From: a bacterium
GTDB taxonomy: Bacteria; UBA9089; UBA9088
Reading direction: 5' to 3'
Assembly (NCBI GenBank): GCA_040756715.1
Contig: JBFLYE010000069.1
Span: 1 to 12,777 of the forward strand
DNA length: 12,777 nt
Position numbers and translations under genes: made by a program
The notes under the pieces: generated by a model
What the model saw: the letters and a program-made list of their open reading frames with translations, nothing else
What the model was told of the DNA's origin: nothing
Databases searched by the model: none
Part shown: in pieces, positions 1 through 6,845 of the stretch
How positions within the stretch are numbered: position 1 is the stretch's first letter
Layout: each line of letters opens with the position of its first letter

Positions 1-111
1 ATTAGAAGGGCTTATGGTTATAGGGATAAGGAGTATATGAAACTAAAAATTATTCAAGGTTGTTCCTCTATCGGTGTCTTTAAACCCTATCCCTATCCTC
101 ATGCACCATAA
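1..111 (+). CDS. Transposase C-terminal fragment (ISL3/COG3464-like), 5' partial
   Basis: Frame 1 is open from the first base and ends at TAA (109-111), giving 36 residues. They begin IRRAYGYRDKEYMKLKII and end in FKPYPYPHAP. The R-x-AYGYR-x(3)-Y/F-x-L-K/R-I pattern resembles the extreme C-terminus of ISL3-type DDE transposases, where YGYRNF-x(2)-F-x-LRI is typical. The catalytic DDE residues would lie upstream, outside the window. The frame stays open, so the visible part shows no decay. The last 13 bases overlap, antisense, the end of the truncated glycosyltransferase frame. Family assignment rests on this short motif alone. Confidence 0.6.
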   Translation: MRRAYGYRDKEYMKLKIIQGCSSIGVFKPYPYPHAP

Positions 112-124
112 TTCACGATGAGCC
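1..124 (+). mobile_element. Right end of an insertion sequence (ISL3-like), left part outside window
   Basis: The window opens inside an insertion sequence whose transposase reading frame stops at 111. A short non-coding tail, TTCACGATGAGCC (112-124), follows. Read inward, this tail begins GGCTCATCGTGAA, and ISL3-family terminal repeats commonly start with GGCTC or GGNTC. The boundary at about 124 is inferred from that motif and from the point where the glycosyltransferase frame on the other strand loses family-like sequence. The left end of the element and the target duplication are outside the window, so neither the family nor the exact boundary is proven. Confidence 0.55.
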
Positions 125-947
125 AGGGTGAAAGAAAGAAGTATTTTAATACATCTAAAAAGTAAGAGGTTATAGGATTTACCATTATCTGATGATAGTA
201 AAGATATTTTGCATAAAATGTTTGTGGAAGCGGCTTTCCAGATACTATTAGATTAAAAAGGATTACAGGAAGTATGAGCAATAGAAATGAAATAGTATAG
301 CCCAGGGGAAGCCTCTTTTTATAAATAGAGGTAAAAAGAAAAAGAAAGAACATAATAGCTCCTTCTGGTCGGGTAATTGCAAGAAGACCAACCAGGATTC
401 CTGTAATTATTGAACACCCCCTTTTTTCAAACGAAAGGAGAGAAGATAAAATAAGAAGAATAAACAAAGAAACCTCCATTCCCGAAATTGCAAACCATAT
501 TGTATGCCATTCTAGCAGAAAAATCCCAGATGATAAAAGTGCAATAATCCTTGATTTTGAAAGAGATAGGGCAAGAAAATAAAAGATAAATGAAGAAAGG
601 ATGATAAGGAGAATTCCAAAAATATGAACTATGATTACAACCTCGCTTGTAAAAATAAAAAAAGTGCTTATAAGCAATGTCCAAAGAAAAGAGCTGGATG
701 TGGCAGTTTGGTGAGGAGGATTGAGCGAAAAGCCTTTTCCTTCACTAAATGAGCGGGCAAGATTAAGGTGAATATAGGGGTCATCGCTTGAAAAGCTAAT
801 TCCTGCCCTCTTAAATCCATTATATTCATAAAATGATACTAATAATAAAAAGAGAAGGATAAATATTGCCCCTACTGAAATGGTGGTTAATATTGAAATA
901 TCCCTTTTCTTTTTTGGCTTCACTGAAGTTTTGGAGAGTAAATCCAT
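99..947 (-). CDS. GT-C membrane glycosyltransferase, 3' truncated by an insertion sequence
   Basis: This frame encodes 282 residues with many hydrophobic segments and looks like the N-terminal half of a GT-C polyprenyl-phosphate-sugar-dependent glycosyltransferase. After TM1 (about residues 18-40) comes the acidic loop motif SDDPYIHLNLARSF (54-67), where GT-C enzymes place catalytic or metal-binding aspartates. SGMEVSLF (155-162), ITRPEGAI (191-198) and GKPLPQTFYAKY (237-248) follow; the last recalls AftB-like arabinofuranosyltransferases. Family members are usually 450 residues or more with a C-terminal periplasmic part, missing here. The frame ends about seven residues after FFLSPW, inside the presumed IS end, so the enzyme is probably inactive. 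The ATG at 947 lies inside the 3' end of the upstream glycosyltransferase gene (28-base overlap); GGTGAT four bases before it is the only SD-like sequence in the window. A role in glycan or lipid-linked sugar transfer is inferred. Confidence 0.75.
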   Translation of the reverse strand: MDLLSKTSVKPKKKRDISILTTISVGAIFILLFLLLVSFYEYNGFKRAGISFSSDDPYIHLNLARSFSEGKGFSLNPPHQTATSSSFLWTLLISTFFIFTSEVVIIVHIFGILLIILSSFIFYFLALSLSKSRIIALLSSGIFLLEWHTIWFAISGMEVSLFILLILSSLLSFEKRGCSIITGILVGLLAITRPEGAIMFFLFLFTSIYKKRLPLGYTISFLLLILPVILFNLIVSGKPLPQTFYAKYLYYHQIMVNPITSYFLDVLKYFFLSPWLIVNYGA

Positions 948-2365
948 GTATCACCAATAATTCCTTCAAATACATAATTCTGCCTAATGGAGGATAAAAT
1001 TTCCCTTGTAAACCTCTCACTGGTTAAGTAAGATGGATTTGAAAGGTCTGAGTTTAGCAATACCTTTGAAAATATCTTATTGTTAATCTCATTAATTATC
1101 TTTTCTTGATCCCATTTTTTTTCTCTTGCTAGTTGGCTCATAATAAATGGATAGAAGTATATATCTTTTCCCGATAATAAAATGTATCCCGTCCCTTTCT
1201 CTTCTGAAAGAATTTTGCCTTCTGTTTTAGAAATAAAGGAAAGAAGGGCTTTGTCTTGAGGGACTTGCGATTCAAGCGAGATAGTTTTAATAACCTTATG
1301 ATATGAAGTAAAAATATATATAAGGAGGATGGAAAATATTATCCCATAAAAAAATTTATTTTTTGAATTATAAATCTTAAAAAAACCAAGACCGCTTGCT
1401 AGAGATAAAACTCCTGTTGGCTCAAATAAATAGTGGTAAGAAGAGCCTACCTTGCCAGAGGCAAAAAGGGGAAGTAAAGAAAAGAGAAGATAAAGAAATA
1501 TGGGCTCTTTATATTTCTTTTTCAAAATAATCTCTATTATATAAATTGGGGAGAAAACAAGAAAAAGCCAGTTCTTCTCTATAAATTTATCAAGATATAT
1601 GTAGAATCTTTCTAATTCATAAACATTAGCATTATATGTAACAAGATGTCTAAAAACCTCTCCCTTTGTGATAAACATCAAAATAAAAGAGGGGATGGTA
1701 AAAAGGATTAAAAAAAGGATAAGAAAATTAATTGCCTTGTTTTTCTTTCTTTCAGTAATAAAAATACATGTTATTACAGCCAACAAGGCTGCAATGTTTG
1801 ATTGTTTTGTATAAATTGCAAACAAAAAGGCAATTATTGGAAAAATAATTTTTTGCTTCTTATAAAAAAGATAGAATCCTAAGAAAGAGAAAAAAACACC
1901 TGCCATATCTACCCTATAAAGCGCGGTAGCGGAATATATGTAATCAATGTGGAGGAATAAAAAAGAAAAGATTAAGGCAATATAAATATTCTTTGTCTCT
2001 TTTTTTAAAATCAAAAAGAGCAAAGTAGAAACCAATAAAATGCTAAAAAGCGATATAAGGCGGCCAGAAAGAAAGCCAAGCCCAAGAAATGGGACAAGAA
2101 TTAGGTTCAATAAGGGATATAGAGGAGGGTAGTTATTAGCAATATAGAAAGAATTAATCTCTGTATAGAGAGCTTTTTTTTCATATAAAAGCTTTGTCAT
2201 ATTCATCACCAAACCTTCTCCGTCCTCTATTGGATATAAATAAAAGGCAAAGGTTAATGAATTATATAAAAAACAGAAAAAGCCAGGAAGTAAAAAAAGA
2301 ATGGAGATAATTAAGGCTATGTTTCCAATATCTTTTTTCCTTAAAACATCTTTTTTCTTTTTCAA
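920..2365 (-). CDS. GT-C family membrane glycosyltransferase
   Basis: The gene encodes an integral membrane protein of 481 residues with about ten to twelve hydrophobic segments and a soluble C-terminal stretch (about 360-481). After TM1 (16-42) the first extracytoplasmic loop has PIEDGEGLVMNMTKLL (45-60) and NNYPPLYPLL (77-86). These match the acidic motif and the Y-PPL-x-PLL motif of GT39/ArnT-like GT-C enzymes. RVDMAGVFFSFLG (151-163), TKQSNIAAL (186-194) and SSYHYLFEP (308-316) are further family-like loops. It probably transfers a sugar from a polyprenyl phosphate donor to a glycan, lipid or protein outside the cytoplasmic membrane; donor and acceptor cannot be read from sequence. The best start is TTG (2365-2363), only two bases after the proS stop, since no ATG precedes the first membrane segment. 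No Shine-Dalgarno sequence is present. It lies between proS and the truncated GT-C gene, implying co-transcription with proS. Confidence 0.78.
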   Translation of the reverse strand: MKKKKDVLRKKDIGNIALIISILFLLPGFFCFLYNSLTFAFYLYPIEDGEGLVMNMTKLLYEKKALYTEINSFYIANNYPPLYPLLNLILVPFLGLGFLSGRLISLFSILLVSTLLFLILKKETKNIYIALIFSFLFLHIDYIYSATALYRVDMAGVFFSFLGFYLFYKKQKIIFPIIAFLFAIYTKQSNIAALLAVITCIFITERKKNKAINFLILFLILFTIPSFILMFITKGEVFRHLVTYNANVYELERFYIYLDKFIEKNWLFLVFSPIYIIEIILKKKYKEPIFLYLLFSLLPLFASGKVGSSYHYLFEPTGVLSLASGLGFFKIYNSKNKFFYGIIFSILLIYIFTSYHKVIKTISLESQVPQDKALLSFISKTEGKILSEEKGTGYILLSGKDIYFYPFIMSQLAREKKWDQEKIINEINNKIFSKVLLNSDLSNPSYLTSERFTREILSSIRQNYVFEGIIGDTWIYSPKLQ

Positions 2366-2367
2366 AT

Positions 2368-4038
2368 TTACAATCTGTTTACAATCTCATTAAGACTTAG
2401 AAATTCTCTCTTTTTTGTTTTTCTTTCTACAAACTCTATTTTTTCGCGGGTAGATTTTTTTCCAATGATTATCTGGTAGGGAATGCCAATAAGGTCAGCA
2501 TCGGCAAACTTTTTCCCTGGGGTTTCCTCCCTGTCATCATATAAAACATCAATGTTTTTCTCTAGCAAATGTGAATAAATCTCATCTGCCAATGCCCTAT
2601 TTTCAATGTTTATGATAATGGAAGAAAATGGGGCAATCTCTTTGGGAAAAATTATCCCCCTCTTGTCATAGTTTTGTTCAATAACAGCGGCAATTATTCT
2701 GGATACGCCAATCCCATAGCACCCCATAATTACCAGGTTTTTATCCCCATTTTCATTTAAAAATCTCAGTCCCATTGCCTTTGAATATTTTGTCCCCAAT
2801 TTAAAGCAATGGCCAAGCTCAATCCCTTTTATTTCGGAAAGAATGCTTTCACACTTTGGGCAGGGATCATTTTCTCTTGCTATTTTTAGATCAAAGAAAC
2901 CTTCTACCTTAAAATCCCTCTCTATGTTTGCATTTATATAGTGAAAATTTTCTTTATTTGCACCCAGCACAAAGTTTTTCCCCTCTTTAAGGGAATAATC
3001 AGCAATAATTTTGCAATTAAGCCCAATTGGACCAGAAAATCCCAAAGGAGCTCCGGTTATTTTTTCTATTGTTTCACTATCTGCCATAGAAAGCTCCTTT
3101 ATATTTAATGCCTTTTTAAGTTTTGTCTCATTTAATTCGCAATCCCCACGGATAAGCACAGCAATTATCTCAAAGTCTGCCTTTAGAATCAATGTCTTTA
3201 TCAATTCCTCTGGTTTTTTAGAAAGATAGCTTGAAACCTTCGCCACACTCTTAAGATTTGGCGTCTCAACCAACTTAAGCTCCATCTCTTGACCCTTGAC
3301 CCTTGACCCTTGACCCTTGACTCCTACCTCGGTTTTTTCAAGGCTTGCCGCATACCCACATTTTTCGCAAACCATCACCGTATCCTCGCCATTCTCAGAG
3401 GGGACAATAAACTCATGGGAGAATGAGCCTCCGATAATCCCTGCCTCTGCCTCAACGATTACAAAATTTAATCCACATCGTTCAAAGATTCTCTTATATG
3501 CGCTAAAGAAGTCTTTATATGTCTTTTCGCAAGATTCTTCGTTGTGATGGAATGAATATGCATCCTTCATTAGAAACTCCCTTGCCCTAATCACCCCTCC
3601 CCTTGGCCTTGGCTCATCCCTAAATTTTGTCTGGATTTGATACAAGGAAAAGGGAAGCCTTTTATATGATTTTACCACATCCCTTACCATATCGCAGATA
3701 ACCTCCTCGTGGGTTGGACAAAGCCCAAATTCATTTCCCCTCCTATCCTTTAGCCTGAACATATCATCGCCATAAGCCTCCCATCTCTTTGTCTCTTTCC
3801 AACGCCCTGAAGGTGAAAGAGAAGGCATAAAAAGCTCAATTGCACCGATTTTACTCATCTCCTCCCGAACAATTTTCTCTACCTTTTTTAACACCCTAAA
3901 TCCAATAGGAAGAAAGGAATAAACCCCAGAGGAGAGCATTTTTATAAGCCCTGCCTTTAGCATCAGCTTGTGGGAGATTAAAGGGGCATCCTTTGGCTCC
4001 TCAATCAATGTCTGAAAGAAGTATTGACTTAGCTTCAT
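2368..4038 (-). CDS. proS: Proline--tRNA ligase (prokaryote-type, with editing insertion)
   Basis: ProRS charges tRNA-Pro with proline in the cytoplasm. The 556-residue protein has the bacterial layout: class II core with motif 1 (about 34-61), motif 2 KFRDEPRPRGGVIRAREF (138-155, then LMKDAYSFH), a YbaK-like INS editing domain (about 255-385), motif 3 GCYGIGVSRIIAAV (439-452) and a C-terminal anticodon-binding domain (about 465-556). Two Cys pairs flank the editing domain (VCEKC 223-227, CPKC 393-396). MKLSQYFFQTL matches the family N-terminus, which fixes the ATG at 4038 although no Shine-Dalgarno precedes it. The oddity is residues 239-252 (GVKGQGSRVKGQEM), encoded by a 7-base tandem repeat and inserted just before the INS domain. 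Typical length is 560-570, so no essential domain is lost. It is first gene of the leftward operon, with its own predicted promoter. Confidence 0.97.
   Translation of the reverse strand: MKLSQYFFQTLIEEPKDAPLISHKLMLKAGLIKMLSSGVYSFLPIGFRVLKKVEKIVREEMSKIGAIELFMPSLSPSGRWKETKRWEAYGDDMFRLKDRRGNEFGLCPTHEEVICDMVRDVVKSYKRLPFSLYQIQTKFRDEPRPRGGVIRAREFLMKDAYSFHHNEESCEKTYKDFFSAYKRIFERCGLNFVIVEAEAGIIGGSFSHEFIVPSENGEDTVMVCEKCGYAASLEKTEVGVKGQGSRVKGQEMELKLVETPNLKSVAKVSSYLSKKPEELIKTLILKADFEIIAVLIRGDCELNETKLKKALNIKELSMADSETIEKITGAPLGFSGPIGLNCKIIADYSLKEGKNFVLGANKENFHYINANIERDFKVEGFFDLKIARENDPCPKCESILSEIKGIELGHCFKLGTKYSKAMGLRFLNENGDKNLVIMGCYGIGVSRIIAAVIEQNYDKRGIIFPKEIAPFSSIIINIENRALADEIYSHLLEKNIDVLYDDREETPGKKFADADLIGIPYQIIIGKKSTREKIEFVERKTKKREFLSLNEIVNRL
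3286..3320 (-). repeat. Heptanucleotide tandem repeat (TCAAGGG)n inside proS
   Basis: On the + strand four perfect copies of CCCTTGA (3293-3320) follow one degenerate copy CTCTTGA (3286-3292). Read in the proS direction the unit is TCAAGGG. Because 7 is not divisible by 3, the array is read in all three frames and three units encode a seven-residue period, VKGQGSR then VKGQEME. It lies in the linker between the ProRS core and the editing domain, where extra residues can be tolerated. A copy-number change of one or two units would shift the frame; a change of three would not. Confidence 0.95.
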
Positions 4039-4046
4039 TGATATAT

Positions 4047-4074
4047 TTTATATTTATCAAACCTTCCTTGACAA
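4047..4074 (-). promoter_or_regulatory. Predicted proS promoter with overlapping palindrome
   Basis: Reading toward proS, TTGTCA (4074-4069) is followed after 16 bases by TATAAA (4052-4047), each one mismatch from sigma70 consensus. The -10 box ends eight bases before the proS ATG, so transcription would start at or next to the start codon and the mRNA would be essentially leaderless. A perfect palindrome TTCCTTG-A-CAAGGAA (4064-4078) covers the -35 element and could be an operator. This is a sequence prediction only. Confidence 0.5.
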
Positions 4075-4088
4075 GGAAATTTAAAGAG

Positions 4089-4133
4089 AAGCTAAACGCG
4101 TAGCTTGACACAATATCTATTTCAAAGTATAAT
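4089..4133 (+). promoter_or_regulatory. Perfect-consensus sigma70-type promoter for the rightward operon, with inverted repeat
   Basis: TTGACA (4105-4110), a 17-base spacer and TATAAT (4128-4133) match the housekeeping consensus exactly at both hexamers with optimal spacing. The inverted repeat AAGCTA-AACGCG-TAGCTT (4089-4106) runs into the first two bases of the -35 box and is placed like a repressor or activator site. The promoter points at the pilD-to-apgM operon, whose first recognised gene starts about 150 bases downstream, so either the transcript has a sizeable leader or a second promoter lies nearer pilD. Confidence 0.65.
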
Positions 4134-4286
4134 AAAAATGAATGGTAAATTGATAGGGTTTGTTAAGGCTATAAATAAAGACTAAAATCTTTAGACTATA
4201 AAACTTTAATTTCAATACTTAAAAGGGAAAAAAGAATATTATCATAGAACCTATCGTTATTATCTAACATAAATTTTAAATAACAA
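4134..4286 (+). other. Leader region between the consensus promoter and pilD
   Basis: This stretch of about 150 AT-rich bases follows the consensus promoter. It contains a 15-codon reading frame (4138-4185, MNGKLIGFVKAINKD) whose ATG is five bases after the -10 box, and a small hairpin candidate AAAGA-CTAAAA-TCTTT flanked by direct repeats of AGACTA (from about 4178). I see no tRNA, no recognised riboswitch and no strong terminator. TTTAAAT a few bases before the pilD ATG could be a second -10 box, but no good -35 accompanies it. Confidence 0.35.
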
Positions 4287-5030
4287 ATGTTTAAAGGCAT
4301 TTTATTTATCATTGGTGCGGTGTTGGGAAGCTTTTTTAATGTTTGTATCTATAGGCTACCCAAGGATATTTCTATTGTGTTCCCTGGCTCATTTTGTCCA
4401 AAATGCAATGTTTCTATAAAATGGTATGACAATATCCCCATCTTAAGCTTTTTTGTCCTTAAGGGAAGATGCAGGCATTGCAAAGAAGGAATTCCCATTC
4501 GCTATCTTTTGGTTGAGGTTTTAACGGCTTGCCTCTATTTTTATCTTGGAAATTTGTATGGATTAAAGCTAGAGCTTTTGATTTGGCTGTTTTTCTTTTC
4601 CCTGCTTATTTTAATTGCCTTTATTGACCTTGAGACATTTTTTGTCCTGGATAAAGTAGTATATCCAGGGATTGCGGTGGGAATTCTTCTCTATATTTTT
4701 CTATGGAGGGATTTAGAGCATATCCTTGGGCTTGTTTTTGGAGGTGGTCTTATATTCCTTGTGGCAAAGCTCTCCTCACTTATCCTTAAAATGGAGGGAA
4801 TGGGAAGTGGAGATGTATGGATAGTAGGCTTAATTGGGCTATTTCTTGGCTTTAGGCTTCTTATTTCATCTTTGCTTATTTCATCAATATTTGCTATTAT
4901 TATTGGAGGCTCTCTTATCCTTATGGGAAGAAAAAAGAGGAGGGATTATATCTCTTATGGCCCATACCTTGCATTTGGTGCCCTTGTCTCATTTGTCTTT
5001 AAAGAGAGAATATCTTGCTTATTTCTCTAA
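4287..5030 (+). CDS. pilD: Prepilin peptidase / N-methyltransferase (type IV leader peptidase, PilD/GspO family)
   Basis: This membrane-embedded aspartic protease cleaves the leader of type IV pilins and type II secretion pseudopilins and usually methylates the new N-terminus. The 247-residue protein has the N-terminal cytoplasmic domain with its zinc-type cysteine pairs CPKC (37-40) and CRHC (62-65), followed by a membrane domain of several helices. The two protease aspartates are visible: D114 in AFIDLET and D176 in GMGSGD (171-176). The usual lysine just after GxGD (GDxK) is tryptophan here (GDVWIVGLIG). YGPYLAFGAL (224-233) is the conserved C-terminal motif. N-terminal GAVLGSFFNVCIYRLP (10-25) is diagnostic and supports the ATG at 4287, which has no Shine-Dalgarno. 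It is the first gene of the rightward operon. No pilin or secretin lies nearby, so its substrates are encoded elsewhere. Confidence 0.93.
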   Translation: MFKGILFIIGAVLGSFFNVCIYRLPKDISIVFPGSFCPKCNVSIKWYDNIPILSFFVLKGRCRHCKEGIPIRYLLVEVLTACLYFYLGNLYGLKLELLIWLFFFSLLILIAFIDLETFFVLDKVVYPGIAVGILLYIFLWRDLEHILGLVFGGGLIFLVAKLSSLILKMEGMGSGDVWIVGLIGLFLGFRLLISSLLISSIFAIIIGGSLILMGRKKRRDYISYGPYLAFGALVSFVFKERISCLFL

Positions 5031-5044
5031 TTTTTGGTATTAAT

Positions 5045-5767
5045 ATGGACATTGAGAGGCTTCTTGATAATTTTAAAGAATACCTATTGACAAGTGATAT
5101 TAAAGGAAAAATTGCAAAGATTATTCTTTTTGGTAGCTGTGCTAAAAAAACCAATGTTTCCTCCTCAGACATAGACATTCTTATCTTTACCCTTAATGGT
5201 AAAGGTATTGAGAGACCGCTTATGGATAAGGCATATACATTTATGATGGAGCATAATGCTCCCTTTGAAATTCTTATCTCAAGCATTGATTCTCTATTTT
5301 TTCAAGATTATTTTGTATATAATGTCCTACAAAATGGTAAGGAGGTTTATTCTATGGAAAAAGAAGAAATAAAAAGGGAGGCGATGAAGGATACAACAGA
5401 GCTCTCACAAGAATATCTGGAGGGAGCAAAAGAGGTTTTTAAGAGAAAAAGGATCCGCTTAGCAATAGATGCGGCATACAACTCTGCCGAGCTAGCCGCA
5501 AAGGCACTCATCCTTTTAAAACAAGATGACCTACCAGGAAGTCATGGCGGTGTAGTCACTCTGTTTGGTCGTCTATATATAAAAACAAACGAAGTAGCAC
5601 CAGAGATAGGTTATAAGTTAAATATTGCTTTAAGGATAAGAAACGAGGCAAGGTATAAACCAAATGCATTATTAACTAAAGAGAATGCACAAGAGGTTAT
5701 AGGCTTAGCTGAAGATTTAATAAAGCTCATCTTAGAAAAAAATGCTACGATTTTTAACCGCCGGTGA
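5045..5767 (+). CDS. Fused MNT-type nucleotidyltransferase - HEPN domain protein
   Basis: This single chain of 240 residues joins two domains usually encoded by separate MNT and HEPN toxin-antitoxin genes. Residues 1-104 are a minimal nucleotidyltransferase: LFGSCAKKTNVSSSDIDIL (28-46) carries the GS motif and the D-x-D metal pair (D42, D44), with E75 in PFEILIS as a candidate third acidic residue. Residues 105-235 are helical and HEPN-like (EYLEGAKEVF, AIDAAYNSAELAAKALILL, IRNEARYKPN). The usual HEPN RNase motif R-x(4-6)-H is not seen; its place is taken by RNEARY (199-204), nearer the RN-x-A-x-Y form of COG1895/UPF0332 proteins. ATG at 5045 is preferred over an upstream TTG (5015) that would overlap pilD and add only hydrophobic residues. 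It starts 14 bases after pilD and overlaps aroC by 26 bases. Activity is likely NMP or oligo-A transfer with self-regulation; a toxin-antitoxin role is inferred. Confidence 0.8.
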   Translation: MDIERLLDNFKEYLLTSDIKGKIAKIILFGSCAKKTNVSSSDIDILIFTLNGKGIERPLMDKAYTFMMEHNAPFEILISSIDSLFFQDYFVYNVLQNGKEVYSMEKEEIKREAMKDTTELSQEYLEGAKEVFKRKRIRLAIDAAYNSAELAAKALILLKQDDLPGSHGGVVTLFGRLYIKTNEVAPEIGYKLNIALRIRNEARYKPNALLTKENAQEVIGLAEDLIKLILEKNATIFNRR

Positions 5768-6845
5768 ATCGCACGGTCCATCTTTAACTGTAATCCTTGA
5801 AGGCCTTCCAGCCGGGCTTTTTATAGACAAAGAAGAAATAAATAAGCAATTAGCAAGAAGGCAAATGGGCTATGGAAGGGGAGGAAGGATGAAGATTGAA
5901 AAAGATGAGATAGAGATTACCGGAGGGATAAGAAAGGGATATACACTAGGAAGCCCATTATGTATGAATATAAAAAATAAAGATTGGGAGAATTGGAGGG
6001 AAAAATGGGATAATGTAGAACCAATTCTTTCTCCAAGGCCAGGTCATGCTGACCTTTCTGGAGCAATAAAATATGGACATTCTGATCTAAGGAATGTCTT
6101 GGAAAGGGCATCTGCAAGGGAAACAGCGGCAAGGTGTGCGGTTGGTTGCGTCTGTAAGGGCTTTCTTTCTAATTTTGGTATTGATGTTTTAGGATATGTT
6201 GTTTCAATTGGAAAGATAAGGACAAAGAGGTCTCCTAAAACATATGCTGAAATAAATGGCTCACCTTTATTCTGTGCAGATTCCATAAAAGAAAAGCTAA
6301 TGATAAAAGAAATAGACAAGGCATCAGAAAATGGTGATACACTTGGTGGAGTGTTTGAGATAAAGGCAATTGGTGTTCCGGTTGGCTTGGGTTCTTATGT
6401 CCATTGGGATAGAAGGCTGGATAGCCTTCTTGCCTTTGCCTTGATGAGCATTCCTGGAATAAAAGGGGTTGAAATTGGTCTTGGTTTTGAGGCGGCAAAG
6501 AGGTTTGGTAGCAAGGTACACGATGAAATATTTTACAAAAATAAATTCTATAGAAAGGCAAACAATGCAGGTGGAATTGAGGGGGGAGTAAGCAATGGAG
6601 AGCCAATTATTATCCGATGTGCGATGAAACCCATTCCAACCCTAAAGAAGCCCCTCTCCTCAGTAAATATAGAGACAAAGGAAAAAACAAAAGCTGTGGT
6701 TGAAAGGGCTGATGTTTGTGCTGTCCCATCTGCATCTTTTATTGGAGAGGCAATGACAGCATTTATCATTGCAAATGCCTTCCTTGAAAGGTATGGCGGC
6801 GATAATATGAAGCAGATAGAAAAAAGATTTAAAAATGAAGGTTGA
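5742..6845 (+). CDS. aroC: Chorismate synthase
   Basis: AroC catalyses the last shikimate-pathway step, converting 5-enolpyruvylshikimate-3-phosphate to chorismate with reduced FMN in the cytoplasm. The 367-residue protein carries the family signatures in order: TAGESHGPSL (6-15, with H11), RRQMGYGRGGRMKIE (39-53), RPGHADLSGAIKYGHSDLRN (99-118, with H102), then VLERASARETAARCAVG (119-135), NNAGGIEGGVSNGEPI (274-289) and ERADVCAVPSASFIGEA (321-337), which holds the conserved Asp (D324). Length is normal for the compact bacterial form, and no key residue is missing. The N-terminal MLRFLTAGESHG is standard, fixing the ATG at 5742 inside the upstream gene. This 26-base overlap and the absence of a Shine-Dalgarno suggest translational coupling. 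Its stop overlaps the start of the YaaR gene by 11 bases. No other shikimate gene lies in the window. Confidence 0.98.
   Translation: MLRFLTAGESHGPSLTVILEGLPAGLFIDKEEINKQLARRQMGYGRGGRMKIEKDEIEITGGIRKGYTLGSPLCMNIKNKDWENWREKWDNVEPILSPRPGHADLSGAIKYGHSDLRNVLERASARETAARCAVGCVCKGFLSNFGIDVLGYVVSIGKIRTKRSPKTYAEINGSPLFCADSIKEKLMIKEIDKASENGDTLGGVFEIKAIGVPVGLGSYVHWDRRLDSLLAFALMSIPGIKGVEIGLGFEAAKRFGSKVHDEIFYKNKFYRKANNAGGIEGGVSNGEPIIIRCAMKPIPTLKKPLSSVNIETKEKTKAVVERADVCAVPSASFIGEAMTAFIIANAFLERYGGDNMKQIEKRFKNEG

Noticed and set aside
3286-3320. Possible CRISPR array or binding-site cluster from the tandem repeat
   Set aside because: Units are only 7 bases with no spacers and lie wholly inside the proS reading frame.
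4138-4185. 15-codon frame MNGKLIGFVKAINKD as a real gene
   Set aside because: It is too short to support as a gene and has no SD; mentioned only as a possible leader peptide.
4039-4286. tRNA or other structured RNA gene in the divergent spacer
   Set aside because: The sequence is AT-rich and shows no cloverleaf arms or T-loop GTTCRA motif; only short hairpins are visible.
5015-5044. TTG start for the MNT-HEPN protein, ten residues longer
   Set aside because: It would overlap pilD and prepend a hydrophobic stretch not expected in this cytosolic family; ATG at 5045 gives a normal domain start.
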